Shown here piece by piece: positions 35,740 to 47,551 of a stretch of DNA of 64,000 bases. The position numbers and the translations under genes are program-made. The notes beneath the pieces are model-generated. The model searched no databases, was not told the origin of the DNA, and saw only the letters and a program-made list of their open reading frames with translations. Every line of letters starts with the position of its first letter. The stretch's first letter is position 1. The DNA lies in contig CM035316.1 in NCBI GenBank assembly GCA_000497125.2, positions 1,552,001 through 1,616,000 of the forward strand, read 5' to 3'. The stretch is from Spironucleus salmonicida. Its lineage: Eukaryota; Fornicata; Diplomonadida; Hexamitidae.

Positions 35740-36315
35740 TCAGTAAAATTTACCACCAGACTTGTCTAAGTTCTAGGAGGTATGATCAAAATGTTGGTGC
35801 CCCTAGTGACCAAATACTCTATCAAACGGTTATAATGCATCTTTATGTGACCAATTTGAATTATGTTACCTTAACTAAGGTGTAACTAATACCTCTTATC
35901 TATTTTCATCTAGAGATTTTCTATACATATTAGAATGTTGATTTTCTCTTTATATTGGTGTTAAAAAGTCAGCTTTTGGTAAGTTAAGCTCATTGTGTAT
36001 GTATAAATTTTAGAGGTTTTTACGTTAGTGGGGCTTAATTTCATCTTTATTAAATAAAGATGGCTATCTCAATACATCATTGCTCTTCTACTATAATGGG
36101 GCAAAAGAAAATTATTATTGTGCACATTTAGGAATAAAAACATCTCTATTTTAAGGTATAATAGCAGTAAAGGATATATCGTCTTTGACCTTAAGTTCAG
36201 GGTTTCTATAGAATACTTATTCTGGAGCTTAGTATAATTATTTCAAACTATGAACATGACGTGGCCCTGCAGGGAGTTTTTCACGAGGTGTTGGTACATA
36301 AGATATTTTTTCCAT
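35740..36315 (-). CDS. hypothetical protein, 191 aa, candidate flagellar microtubule protein
   Basis: The sequence is Pro-, His-, Gln- and Asn-rich with little regular structure: PTPREKLPAGPRHVHSLK at the start, LTPIQRENQHSNMYRKSL in the middle and the ending NLDKSGGKFY. Short extended proteins like this often bind axonemal microtubules from inside, but no specific family is recognised. The start codon overlaps a TCCGCAAAA element, as in EFCAB10 250 bp upstream, which supports a flagellar role. Confidence in coding is good; in function, low. Confidence 0.7.
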
Positions 36316-36323
36316 TTTGCGGA
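36315..36323 (-). promoter_or_regulatory. TCCGCAAAA element overlapping a start codon
   Basis: Minus-strand TCCGCAAAATG: the last A of the element is the A of the ATG of the 191 aa gene. TTAATT precedes it. Confidence 0.5.
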
Positions 36324-36564
36324 ATTAAAAATCGATAATTTAGCAGTGTTAGTGGTTAAATGCAAAATAATATAATTTTTAGAATTTGAGTACATTACGT
36401 ATAACCTATTTTTATTGTTATTATATAATAATTTGTTGAAATTGTCAAATTACGCATTGGTATTAACGAATTATATAAAAAATAACTATGATATTAATTC
36501 TACCAGAGAAAGGCTTTTTCTTGAAAGTGTTAAAGTATATGTGTTATATAATATTAAATATTTT

Positions 36565-36921
36565 TCACTTACCTAACCATAAGTTTAATTTTTTGGTAGA
36601 TTACGAATCAAACTCAGCTAAAAATTAGTTTAAATCCACGTTACCTTCAAATTAAGAATCAAATCCTAAATCCTACAAAGCTTTTGTAGCCTAGTCAGAT
36701 GATAAATGACCTCTTTCTAAAACTTCAAATTTTTTGAAAACAAGCTTTATTTCATCAATTTCGAAAAATTTTAAAGTACCTTCTGAAATTTAATTAAGAA
36801 GATCTGAAATAAATGTACGAGGATCTTCTGGACGATAAAATACTATTTAAGACATAATATAATCATATAGCGATTAAACACTATATTTTTTAAGATAATC
36901 GGCAGCTTATTAAATTGACAT
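36565..36921 (-). CDS. EFCAB10: EFCAB10-like axonemal protein (docking domain plus degenerate EF-hand)
   Basis: Residues 5-48 of this 118 aa protein match the RIIa/dimerisation-docking helix pair of EFCAB10: AADYLKKYSVQSLYDYIMSQ, then FYRPEDPRTFISDLL; the RPEDPR turn is characteristic. Residues ~55-110 resemble one EF-hand pair (VFKKFEVLERGHLSSDQATK), but the calcium loop lacks most Asp ligands. Such docking-domain proteins dimerise and bind amphipathic helices of radial-spoke and other axonemal partners. The ATG is directly preceded by TCCGCAAAA. The stop is in AAGTGA. Confidence 0.85.
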
Positions 36922-36930
36922 TTTTGCGGA
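36921..36930 (-). promoter_or_regulatory. TCCGCAAAAA element before EFCAB10
   Basis: Minus-strand CATTCCGCAAAAATG: the element runs straight into the start codon of EFCAB10 and is identical over ten bases to that before CFAP47. Confidence 0.5.
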
Positions 36931-36979
36931 ATGTATAATTTTAATTATTATTAATATATAATAAAATATGAAATTATGC

Positions 36980-37384
36980 TCAAAGTTAACCTCTTTCTGG
37001 CGATTTTCTTCTCGTGTTTGTTGGCTTTTCCTTAGGATCTGTTGATAATACACCAACTTAAAGTTTCTCAATCGTTTAAAATATATTAACCCTGGGATGT
37101 ACAGCAGCAGTAACTGAAGAAATATCATATCCTAAATATTCACCAAAACAAGATAATCCAGATGGATGGAATTTAAGATATTACGTGACGTTATAAACCT
37201 TACCGCGGTGCGAAACCCATGCATCTTCTATACTATTATGTTTGAAAATTTCATCAGCTGATATTAACTTAGAATCAGAATGCTCTTTTGGAGGATTCTT
37301 TTCTAATTCTGCTTTAAACATAATAACTGACGGGTGTTCTGCATGTCCACCAGGATGACCACTAGGATGACCAGGTCTCATCAT
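36980..37384 (-). CDS. cytochrome b5-like haem protein with HPSG variant
   Basis: Residues 40-110 of the 134 aa protein follow a cytochrome b5 domain: SADEIFKHNS, AWVSHRGKVYNVTQYLKFHP, then SG, and DISSVTAAVHP. His73 and His96 are the expected axial haem ligands, 23 residues apart (close to the family's 24). The usual HPGG is HPSG here. There is no membrane anchor, so it is soluble, with a basic C-terminal tail. An odd feature is the His/Pro/Gly-rich N terminus (PGHPSGHPGGHAEHP), which itself contains HPSG and HPGG. Redox partners are unknown. Confidence 0.8.
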
Positions 37385-37493
37385 TTCAGTTCACGTACAA
37401 TTTATATTATATACTAGTTTGGTTGATTTATTATACAAAAGGATTTGTACAATTAAAAATATATTATAAAATGTTTACAAATTAACAAAAAGT

Positions 37494-38063
37494 TCACATT
37501 GTTGATTGTATCAATTTCACTAAGTCTTAAATTTCTACATCATAGTTAATTTACCCTTTCACACATGCAATATGCTATAGTTCGTGATTTATTTAGGATT
37601 ACTTAGCACGTAACTGCTAAAATATATCTCTATATTTATCTTCAACTTACTATTAGGTAATTTTTCCAACTAAAAAGTACGTTAATCCTTTACGAATAGA
37701 AATATTTTTTTTAAACAAGGCTTCCATATAACTCATATCATCCCTGATAATTAAAATATTCATAATACTGTTATAAAGAATTGAATCAGATTATTTTGGC
37801 CAAAGCGAATAGCTATAGTGAAAATCATGAACAATACCTAAACGACCTGTAACTGGAAGAATATAATTAAATTTGGTAGATTATAAACTTGGCAATGTAT
37901 CCACATTTACTTAGTTTGTCAAGGCATAAAAAAGCTTAGTTTTACCCACACCTTTATCACCCATGATTGTGAGTACAAATTCACATTTCGTTGGAAGCTT
38001 ACTATAAATTAAAACTACCCCTATACTGAAAATTAACACTAATAATGTATTTTTTGATTACAT
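37494..38063 (-). CDS. SRPRB: signal recognition particle receptor beta subunit
   Basis: The 189 aa protein has an N-terminal membrane segment (TLLVLIFSIGVVLIY, residues 6-20), a P-loop GDKGVGKT at residues 35-42, a short switch region with SLQSTKFNYI, and a C-terminal CVKGQ..YDVEIQDLVKLIQ that corresponds to the guanine-binding Ser/Cys-x-K-G motif of SR-beta. SR-beta is the membrane-anchored small GTPase that holds SR-alpha at the ER during co-translational targeting. The G3 DxxG motif is poorly kept (RLGIVHD region). It is the first gene of the minus-strand run 33.4-38.1 kb. Confidence 0.85.
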
Positions 38064-38181
38064 TGAAAAATTACTTGCTTCTTATATATAATATTACTTA
38101 TTTATTTAAAAGTCAATAAATGAATAATGGGATAATTAATATAAAATTATATAAATTATAATTCTAAATTTTCAAAATAAA

Positions 38182-39192
38182 ATGACCACGATCCATATCT
38201 GTAAAACTTTCCAGACACTTTCAAATGACTTTTTCTTTGAATTATGTTAAGCAAATTTAGCAGATTGTTTACAATCTTTTACAACACTTACGTCAACTAC
38301 TCCTCCATTACAATTTATTTAAATCGTTTCAAAATGCGCTAATTCGCTCCTCATTTCACCACATGATATTGAACCACTGACAAACTAGCTTCTAACGGGT
38401 CTTTGCTCAGAATTTCCTGAAGCATCAGCCTTTTGTGCAGCGATACTCCCACGTGCTATGGCTTTCCTTTAACCTGACCAATAAAATGACGTATGTGAGG
38501 ACTTATGTGAAGCATTGAATATATTTTTAGCATCAGGCAACGAAAAGATTCTAATTCCGCTCATTATTTCAGTTATTAGTGCAACTTTTTAATTATAGAA
38601 TGAACTGTAATAGGGTCATTTAATTGCTTTAAAAACACTTTTAAAAGCAGCTTCAATAGGACAAGATACAACAGAGATAATACTATTATCTCAGTCTTTT
38701 GCGCTTTCAGGGGCACGTAAAATACTTGAGTTGTAACCTTTGAAAATCATGTACAAAATTGATGATGTCTGTGTAATTGAAAAAGTTTTAAAAGAAATGC
38801 TTATTTGCGTGAAAAGCCAATAATTTGGACATTCTGAAGTTTTTTTAATGATTCTTAAGCTGTTTTTGGCAGCTCCTATATGTCAAAGTTTGTTACGCTG
38901 CCCAATTTACCTGAGCAGTTTATTAAGCTTTTTAGGACGTTAGTTACTTAGTGAAGATGTATGTATCAGGAGTATCGTTAGAGCATTGATGGCAAATTTA
39001 TTGCTTTTAGATGCTTTTTTGGGATCAGATGCAGTTGAGGAATGCCAGATATTAATCGATATTTTACGGGTTAGGAATGTGGATGGGAATTATATAAAAA
39101 GAGTACAGCGCATAGTTTAGGAGAGGTTTGAACAATATTAGGCGAATTATAGCATTCCAGCGCGAATGTGTCAACCTATTAAGTTTATGTGA
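38182..39192 (+). CDS. hypothetical all-helical (HEAT/armadillo-like) protein, 336 aa
   Basis: The frame is rich in Leu, Ala, Ile and Cys in pairs of amphipathic helices (LPRAMAFLQPDQ, LIALKTLLKAAS, EVFLMILKLFLAAP, CIRSIVRALMANLLLLDAFL), as in armadillo or HEAT repeats. No family signature is recognised. The gene has noticeably fewer TAA/TAG codons and a richer codon mix than its coiled-coil neighbours, so it may be well expressed. It starts 118 bp from the divergent SRPRB gene and ends 41 bp before the next gene. Confidence 0.8.
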
Positions 39193-39233
39193 TAATTTTA
39201 TTTTATTATATAATATGAGTTAATATTATATTT

Positions 39234-41555
39234 ATGGAAATTAAAATCCATGCGGAGGTGGTTGATATATTTGATCCTATGATTCAGAACATTTAGAATC
39301 ATATCAAATAATTGATACTACCTTTACTGTCTGATTTGTTTAGTTATGATATATCCAATAGCATTAAAAATAGTATTATTGACAAAGTTTAAACAAAGCT
39401 TAATGAAATTGTTGAAACTGTACCCTTATTTAAAGAAAAATCATATAACCAACTAGAAATTAGATTATTCGCTAGAGATCAGGAAATTCTATAATAAATG
39501 CAATAATTAAATGATATTGAAGCTTAAAATACACATCTTACAGTTTTAGTTTAAACTTATGATGAATAAGTAACCATATTTTAAACAGATATAAGGTAAT
39601 TATAAAATAGAATCAAGAAACTACTTATGATTAAGAAGGAAAATAAGAAAAATACAAGCTTAATTGGCTCAATATATTAACCAGATAAACTTTCAGCACC
39701 AATTTAAGAGTATTAAATTCTTTCTAGATTACCTAATTAAGTTATTAATGAACTAGACTCTGATTCAGTAATAAATGAAAGCAAAGAATTTGAAGATGAT
39801 GCAAATAATAATAATAATCCAGAATTGCTTTAATATTATATGGATAAATGCTAAAAGTTAGAAGAATCTAAAAATAAATAACTTTGTATTACTAGTACAC
39901 AGACATTTGGCAGCCTACTACATAAACATTGTTAAACAGAAACATAACACGATATCAAGATTTTACAATCTATTATTTATGAACTTACTAAAATCGAATT
40001 ACCTGGTATAAGTAAATAGGGGGATGAAGATATTTCTAAAATAATATAAGATTTAGCCCCAGTTTTACCAGAACTCCCTATTGCCTAAGTAGAAATAATG
40101 AAAGCGCCATCAGCGAAAGACATTTTTATTAAGCCTAAAATGGATAAAAATGTGTCAAAAGTAAAATTAGTGAGTAAAAAAAGTAGCTAAAATCTTGATT
40201 AAAAGCATTATAAAATTAAGGATAAATTAGACAAAATACACTCATAAAAAAGTAAAGCCCCTATTCCACAACCAGATAAATTTGATCAATTAAATGACTC
40301 ATTCACATAACTAAAGTGTGTTTCAATAGATATTAGTACTTTAAACTTGAATGAAGAAGATAAAAATAATATAATTAACATCGATAACTATAAGGTAGAA
40401 GAAGCAATATAAACTGAAATAAAAGCCTAATAAACTGATTTTAGCCTTTTAAATATAGATTTAAATGAAATTATAAATATAAATGATCTTGGATATACAA
40501 TTAATGAAATTTAGACGATAATAAATTAAAATAAAGAAACTGATCCTAATAACTAGACTAAAATCATTTAGTCTTAAAAAGTTTATAAAAAAATAAATCA
40601 ATAACCTACAATTGATTTAAATTAATAATTAATAAAAGATAATATTGAAATATCATCAAATAAATGTTCTTAAGAGGTAGTACAAGTAAAAAACCCTCGT
40701 AATAAATCTTAATCTGCTATCATATAAAATTTAGTATAGTTAAATTCTATTTAGAAAACTGACACGTAGACATCTTAATAAAAAAATGTATTAAATGTAT
40801 AATAAGATGTATTGATAACATAAGAGTTACAAGGAACTAATGACAATAAGAATATAAAAATAGATAAGTGTCATATTGTCTAATCTTAGGTACTTACTGA
40901 TTCATAAAAGTTAATATAAATGTAAGACTAATTAAAGATGCACTAGTCAAAAATAATTTAGAAATAAATTAAAAATATCTATTAGAATATAGTTTATTAA
41001 GAGAATGGTATAATTTATCCTAAATTAACATAAAAACATTTAACAAAGCATGAATTATACGTTATTCAAAATGACATATAACCATGCAATAAAAATGAAA
41101 AATATTGTTAAGTATTTTCGTGTGATTGCCTAAAAATACCTTAATTTTTAGAGTTAGTTAATGATCTTAGAACGGAGCTAACATATACAAATGGAGTGTT
41201 AAACCAGTATGATATAATTTATAAATAATAAACACATATATAGAATAATAATAAAATTAGATATTTTTCATCCAGCTAACTTTCTACAGTGACAACAGAG
41301 TATTCTAAAATTAACATTGATTATACATAGTTAGATATTATCACTAGTACATTAACAGGTTAAAAATAAACTATAAAAGCATAAACACTTTTAACCCCTC
41401 AACATTTCTAATAACGGTGTATATCTTCACAATGTTCAGGATTAAGAACTCCATTTGAAGTCAGACAAATATAATTGAGTAGTTAGTAAATCTCAAAAGA
41501 TGTAGCAAGTAAGATCAAAAACTCTCGCTCTCCTATTCATAAAAGTTTGAAGTGA
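39234..41555 (+). CDS. Q/N/K-rich coiled-coil protein, 773 aa
   Basis: One frame of 773 codons contains well over a hundred TAA/TAG codons. Residues ~15-130 form a coiled coil (LFARDQEILQQMQQLND). Residues ~290-700 are low complexity, rich in Gln, Asn, Lys and Ile. A Cys cluster, PCNKNEKYCQVFSCDCLKIP, lies near residue 620 and might bind zinc. The end is basic (KNSRSPIHKSLK). It belongs to a group of similarly built proteins in this window that probably serve as cytoskeletal scaffolds; the function is unknown. The stop lies in AAGTGA. Confidence 0.8.
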
Positions 41556-41599
41556 GTATATTATAAAAGATAATTTTTCTTTTATTTCCTTTTCAATTA

Positions 41600-43126
41600 A
41601 TGCTATCTATTAAAAATAAAACAACCTTAGTAACTGCTAATTTATTCTATCTAAAAGATACTAGTAAGGGATTTGAAGAAGAAAATCGCGAAGTTTTTAG
41701 ATGTTTCGGTCATTCTGTACATACCCCTTCTGAGCTTAAAAATTTTACATTAAATAATAAAAAAATTGACCCAATTATGCCAATGCGATTTTGGAATCAC
41801 GAAAAAACATTTTATGAGAATTAACATGAGTCTCAAATACATACAAAGAAGCTTTATACCGAAACTGGTATTCCAAGAAGACTCTTAAAATAAGATTTTA
41901 CAACCCTAACCCCACTTTAACTGGCTAAACTTTACGAAAATTCTTAAATTTCATCAGCGGCTCAGTTCAACTCAAATGCTTCTCTAGACGATCCTGATAA
42001 GTCATTTTTTAATTTTATTGGTTATGATTTTGTTGACTACAAGACACGTAGAGCACTTGAAGTAGAAGATCCTTATCTTTATATCTTTTATACGACATCT
42101 TAGGTATTTGGCTGTGAGCATTATGCTAGGAATGCCTTCCCTATCTGTCCTGACTGTAATAAACCATTCCCTTGTCGTTTCTGCCATGGAGATGAAGTAG
42201 ATGACCATGAGCTTGATCGTAAGCGTATATCTGAAATGTTATGTTTATTCTGTGATACTATAGTTCCAATAGGGACTAATTGCAAGAATTGTAGTATAAA
42301 TGTTAGCTAGATTTGCTGTGATATATGTCATACTCTTTGCATGATTGGGCCAGAAGTAAAACCAGCGTATCATTGTCACAGCTGTGGGGTCTGTCGTGTA
42401 GGGCTGTAACATTCCAGTGTGCATTGTGAAAAGTGTGATTCTTGTTTCGACAAGAACTTCGTAGATGAGCACGTTTGCTTAGAACCTTGTGTGTGCCCTG
42501 TGTGTTAGTAAAATTTAAAAGATACTATAACACCGGAATTTAGCTTAAAGTGTAATAATAAACATAGAATTCATTCTAGTTGTTACGACTAATTATTATA
42601 AAATGGGACTTTCACATGTCCTCTAGATCATAAAATTATCATTGATGACATGTAATATGCAATGCTAAGAGCAAAAATACTTCATTTATACTGTAAATAA
42701 ATTGTATATTTTTGGACCGATGATTAGCTTTTGCACTGTAAAAAATATTAATGCTACGATTGTGAGAAAGTTTGTTATGACTTTTCATTCACCGAAATTC
42801 CTTCTATTTGTCACGGATGTTTTGGAATAAATTGTAGAGAAATAGAGAATGTTTTTTGTAAAGCTAGTAATATTTTGGTAGTGCCTAAGGAGGTGGCATC
42901 AGATGAAGTTGTTAATGTCTGGAAGTAAAAATGTAAAGAAGTACTTTCTAATGGTTAAGAACGAGACTAAGATATTTGTGGTGAATATATGAGTTATTAT
43001 CGTTAGATTAATTTGTAGCTTGTTCCAAGACTTATTAAGGCAATCGGGGAGAATTAGTAGTTTGCATAAATGCAAATGATATAAATGCTATTATAACATG
43101 CTTAAAACGGACAAGATGATCAGTGA
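41600..43126 (+). CDS. RCHY1/PIRH2-type E3 ubiquitin ligase (CHY, CTCHY and RING zinc fingers)
   Basis: Residues ~170-245 of this 508 aa protein form a CHY finger: GCEHYARNAF, CPDCNKPFPCRFCHGDE and DHELDRKRI. A CTCHY module follows (CDICHT, YHCHSCGVCRVG, HSSVHCEKCDSCF) and then a RING near residues 300-345 (CPVCQQNL...NKHRIHSSCYDQLL...FTCPLDH). This is the domain order of RCHY1, which ubiquitinates regulatory proteins. A further Cys/His patch lies near residues 365-410. The N-terminal ~165 residues are not recognised and are longer than in animal RCHY1. The stop lies in CAGTGA. Confidence 0.92.
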
Positions 43127-43206
43127 AAGGTTATATCCTTTTTAGCTACTATACTATTATATACCATATTTTAAAATATATATACTTTTTTATTCACTTC
43201 ATTTAA

Positions 43207-44250
43207 ATGAATGATTCACCTAGTTTATACCTGGGGTCTATGAACTGTTATTTAATGATTGATAATCATTAAATTAAGATACCTTCATTTATTTATGTCT
43301 AAAATGGTCAACGTTTAAGTTAGAGAAACACTAGTGAGTGCAAATATTAGATGTACACACATTTTGCAAACTCACATGTTGTTCCAGTAATTTCTTAAAT
43401 ATTTAGTCATAAGTAGTTTTAAATTTCCACATTAGGGTATTCTAATCTTTTCTTTAATAAACAAGATATTTTACCAGCATTGACTACCTTCTTTGAGACC
43501 TTATCACTAGAATTTAATTTTACCAGATTAGTTATAAATGCACCTATTTTATCAATTTCATAGTTAACATCTATATAAATATCGCTAAAATTTACATAAA
43601 TTGACTATGTGATACATCAGTTTGACTGTGGTTAGTAGGACGTTCATTTCATAGATTTTAATATATATAATTCCTAGATGGCTCTTCACTCATCTAATAT
43701 TACAATCTATTCTTAATTACTATGCCTTTTAAAACAACTTTAATAGATAGAAAGAGTCTCGAATGGATCTATATTTTAACTTATTTGCTATAACTATGAT
43801 TAAATTCTCAATGGAAGCCTCCATGTCAGCTAAATTTGTCGTGATTTAGGTGTTAATGAGGATTTTCTACTGAAAATAAGTGCCTAACTTAATATTAACA
43901 TCTAGAATGGTTTGTATATGTTTGACAAAGCATTATATTCAGAATTTACTAACTTTATGTAAACGGTGATTAAAATACAAAATACAGGCACCACGCCAAA
44001 ATTATGTGGTGAACTTGCGTGTTGTAGCGTGTATAATGCCTATCCAAAGTGTGCTTCTTTTTCCCCAATAGATATCAAAGATAAATCATTATTTATAGTC
44101 GAGTGTAATGGCTAGTTAAGATTTAAAAATATAATGCTAAAACTGAATTCAAAATAGAAGTTTGAGTAAATAACTTATGGTATATATTAAGGATAAAATG
44201 AAATTTTAATTTAGTAAAATGGTTAGATCATTGAAGTGGAAGTCGATTGA
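43207..44250 (+). CDS. hypothetical protein, 347 aa
   Basis: The frame is open from an ATG preceded by TTCACTTCATTTAA. The sequence is beta-rich with scattered Cys and many Gln/Ser/Ile residues (SMNCYLMIDNHQIKIPSFIY at the start, LVINAPILSISQ in the middle). It has no clear repeats, signal or membrane segment. Balanced D/E/G content distinguishes it from random frames. No family is recognised. Neighbours on both sides are co-directional. Confidence 0.7.
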
Positions 44251-44299
44251 AGTTACTAATATATTTATATATGTATTATTTATTTTTATCTTTAAAAAT

Positions 44300-45877
44300 A
44301 TGGAAGATAAATGCTTACGAAACTAATTAATTGATAGACTATCATAATCTCTAGCAGGGACTTTAAGCGAAGTTAAATTATCTAATGATTCAATATTTGC
44401 AATGAATTATCCCATATAGTAATACTAAACAACTACTTAAAATATCTCCAGAAATGGGAAAACTAGACGTTTTTTCTCAGAATTAAATATCAAGAAATAC
44501 TCTGATAGTAATTGTATAAAAATAAATAGTAGTCTTTTAGAGCGAAACTTGTAGCTTGAAAAAACTTATAAACAATAATAGCTTTTAAAATAAGACCTAG
44601 TGTAAGAAAATAATTGTTTTAAATAATAAATTCAAAATTTAACCGAAAATATTACCAAATATGAAATAGAACGATAAAATCTTATATAATTTTAAAATGA
44701 ACAGGTCGAAGCAATGAATGAAGAACATAGTTTTATTTAGAATTAATATATAGAGGAGAAGCTCTAGCAAAGCTAATAGAAACTTAATTTATCCTTTGTA
44801 TTAGAAGGTGAGAATCAGACATAAGCAGATTTGTTAAAAGCTAAGGAAATGGAAATATAATTTCTAAGAGAAAAAATAAACCGTTTATCAAATCAATTTC
44901 TAAAAAATCGAATTAAAAAACACTAATAGTATAATTAAAACCTTAATAATATGTAAAGTTAAATAGATTTTGAGGTCATTTAGTAAGAAAAAAATAACTT
45001 AAAACTAGAAAATTCATAATTATAAGTAGAAATATAACAGTTATAAAAATAAAACTTTGCTTTAAATAGTAGACTATAATCATTTTAAAATCTAGTAAAT
45101 GACCATGAAAACAGATATAAGTAAATTATGAATAGACTAGAATAAAGTGTTAGAATTTAATATGCGTATGTAAATTAAGAAGTTTAAACTTTTGATAATA
45201 CTAATATAACCTTACCAATATCTTTGAAAGAAAATGATATATAAATAGAAATATTAGCCAGTTTAGCTAAGGATTTATAGGCTGCTAAATTAAAAAATAA
45301 CACAATTGTGTAAAATGAATTTGAAATTCTGTAAAATAATGAAATTTTAATATAATAATGTAATAATCAGAGTTAGATAATTGTTACATAAAATAATGAG
45401 ATTTCTCAACTTAAGAAGTAACTATTTAATTAAGAATTTTTATACAATCCAGTAAAAGTTGATTAGACCATACAAACCTATTCAATAATTCAAACAGATT
45501 TAGGAAATAGTATTGTATATAATTCCATAGAAGAAGAAACTAGTGATGATTCCTCTAAGTCTGCGTTGGAAATTTAGATGACTTAAGGTAAATTGGAACA
45601 AACTTAAATTTTATAATATGAATAACGAATATCATTAGCAACAAATGATTTTTCTGTATAAGTATAAATTAAAGATTTTAAATTTTAACTATTAACCAAG
45701 GTGAGTGTTCTAGAATAAAAGCTGCTTGACTAATAAAGAATTATAGATAGTTAACAATCAAGTCTTCAACAAAGTGCTAAGTATATAGATGAGGATCATG
45801 ACCAAAAGTTTTAATGTGAAACTTTAATAGTATAATCTCCATCTGCCATAAATTTATTAGAATTATCAAATCAGTGA
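44300..45877 (+). CDS. Q-rich coiled-coil protein, 525 aa
   Basis: Almost the whole protein from residue ~80 on is coiled coil with heptads and very high Gln/Asn/Lys/Glu content (QTQADLLKAKEMEIQFLREK, QEVEIQQLQKQ). The N-terminal 75 residues are Ser/Tyr-rich and may be disordered. There is no membrane segment. A likely role is in filaments or scaffolds. The stop lies in CAGTGA. The region after it, to the end of the convergent lipase gene, holds no convincing gene. Confidence 0.8.
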
Positions 45878-46321
45878 TTTTCTTTGTAAACAATACTGAT
45901 ATAAAAATAATTTAACGATGTGCAGAAATCATTTCTAGTTTTAACCTAAGTACAATCACATAATAATTAAGTCTACTAAATCTAGACATGCAAACTGTTA
46001 TAATATAAAGCATAAATAAGTTCTGTCTTTATCAAGTAACTTTATATATAATTATCATATTGTCAGCAGCAACTAGAAATATGTAATATAGCATAATGAA
46101 ATATTAGAAATAATCAATTTAAATTATTAATATTCTCAGTATTACTTAGTCGAAGTTCAAAACACTTTATTATTATCAGTATATAAGTATCAGAAAGATG
46201 ATAAATATAAATTTTATGAATATATTTAATTCGAAACTATAATTTTCAAGCAAATAATTTAATAGCTAACTTTTTAAATGTAATTTTTTAAAAAAGTAAT
46301 GAAATATGTTATAAAATCAAA
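45878..46321 (+). other. AT-rich intergenic region between convergent genes
   Basis: About 440 bp lie between the coiled-coil gene and the end of the lipase gene. A 146-codon frame on the plus strand has no glycine and the composition of random AT-rich DNA, and it runs 37 bp into the lipase gene, so I do not call it. No RNA structure stands out. Confidence 0.55.
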
Positions 46322-47551
46322 TCATATTTTTTTCTATAATTCAGCAACTAAATAATGATAGCCAACATGGTCAAATACACCTTATACAGTAAAGTATAAA
46401 TCAGAAATATCGTGGACACTAACTTCAATTAAATTACCTTTTATAAATTAATAAATTTTCCCTGCAATAAATAAATCATTTTTCCTAGTCATGTATCTAC
46501 TTAAAATTCTGATTTCAGGTCGATACCCCAAATTTTCAACACATTATTTCTCACAGTATGAAAAATTGTTATCTTCATTTTATATAACTGTAGCATTATC
46601 AAAATCTTCTACATTTGAAAAGTTGTTACTAAACTTACTTTTTATTCTAAGCATTTATAATTTCATTCGCATTAACATTACCATTTCTGAATGATAGGAA
46701 ATCACAGGAATAAAATCAAAACCGTTAATAATTGTTTTTGAGAATGATTTAGCCAAAATTGAAAACTCATAATCACCAACACAACTTTGGCCACCATTAA
46801 TAGTCTTTGCATTAAAATTTTAAAGTCTTAATAAAAATGTCAATATAACAGCTATCGATGCTCCCATCGAATGTCCTACTATTAATACATCATATTTTTT
46901 ATCTATAATATTATTAGCTATTTTAAAGATATATTCTGCACCTGAATAAAATCCAACATGAAATTTATAACCATGATGAAGTTCTGGAGTTTAATCCAAA
47001 TCTGTAAAAGCGTCTTCAGAATTTGATGTTCCCCTGATTACTATATTATACTAATTATTATCCAACGTAATAAAAAATGAAGGTCTTCTAAATGTAGACT
47101 AACCTGAATGATCTAGAATAACAGTTTTACCTAAAGTTTTATACTTCCAATATGCAATTTATTTCTCTGATAAAGACACATAATTAGATTTTCCAATATA
47201 CTTATCTCTCAATATAAGTTTTAAAAACATATACCGCGATACCGATTAATTTATTGACATTTTCTATTACTATAAATCATTAAAATTAATTGCGATAGAA
47301 AGACTAGCTATTATTTCCTATAGTTCACTTTAATCAGTAACTATTTTATAGTTCTAATAGTGTTATCCATATTTATATGTCTACAAATAGTGAAACATAA
47401 ATGTAAATATTAAGCCTAGTAATTAAAATGAAGAATATCCTGCAATACGTGCTTATCTTATAGTTTCCTTGTAAAATCGGTTATAAATATTCTTTCTATC
47501 ATAAAAAACTACTGATTACAAAGATATCGGATCATTTATGCTATCTTCCAT
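46322..47551 (-). CDS. class 3 (Rhizomucor-type) alpha/beta-hydrolase lipase
   Basis: The nucleophile elbow GHSMGAS is near residue 227 of 409. Before it are the family-typical strand and oxyanion region NIVIRGTSNSEDAFTDLD and HVGFYSGAEYI. After it come an Asp in NGFDFIPVIS and a C-terminal His in DHVGYHYLV, completing a Ser-Asp-His triad. A hydrophobic stretch around residues 40-60 (FQLLGLIFTFMFHY) may anchor the protein to a membrane. The expected activity is hydrolysis of acylglycerols or phospholipids. Its upstream region is about 300 bp of AT-rich sequence. Confidence 0.88.

Noticed and set aside
45918-46358. A 146-codon plus-strand frame between the coiled-coil and lipase genes
   Set aside because: It has no glycine, the N/I/Y/K/Q composition of random AT-rich DNA, and it overlaps the lipase gene by 37 bp. 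With TGA as sole stop in such DNA, frames of this length arise by chance.
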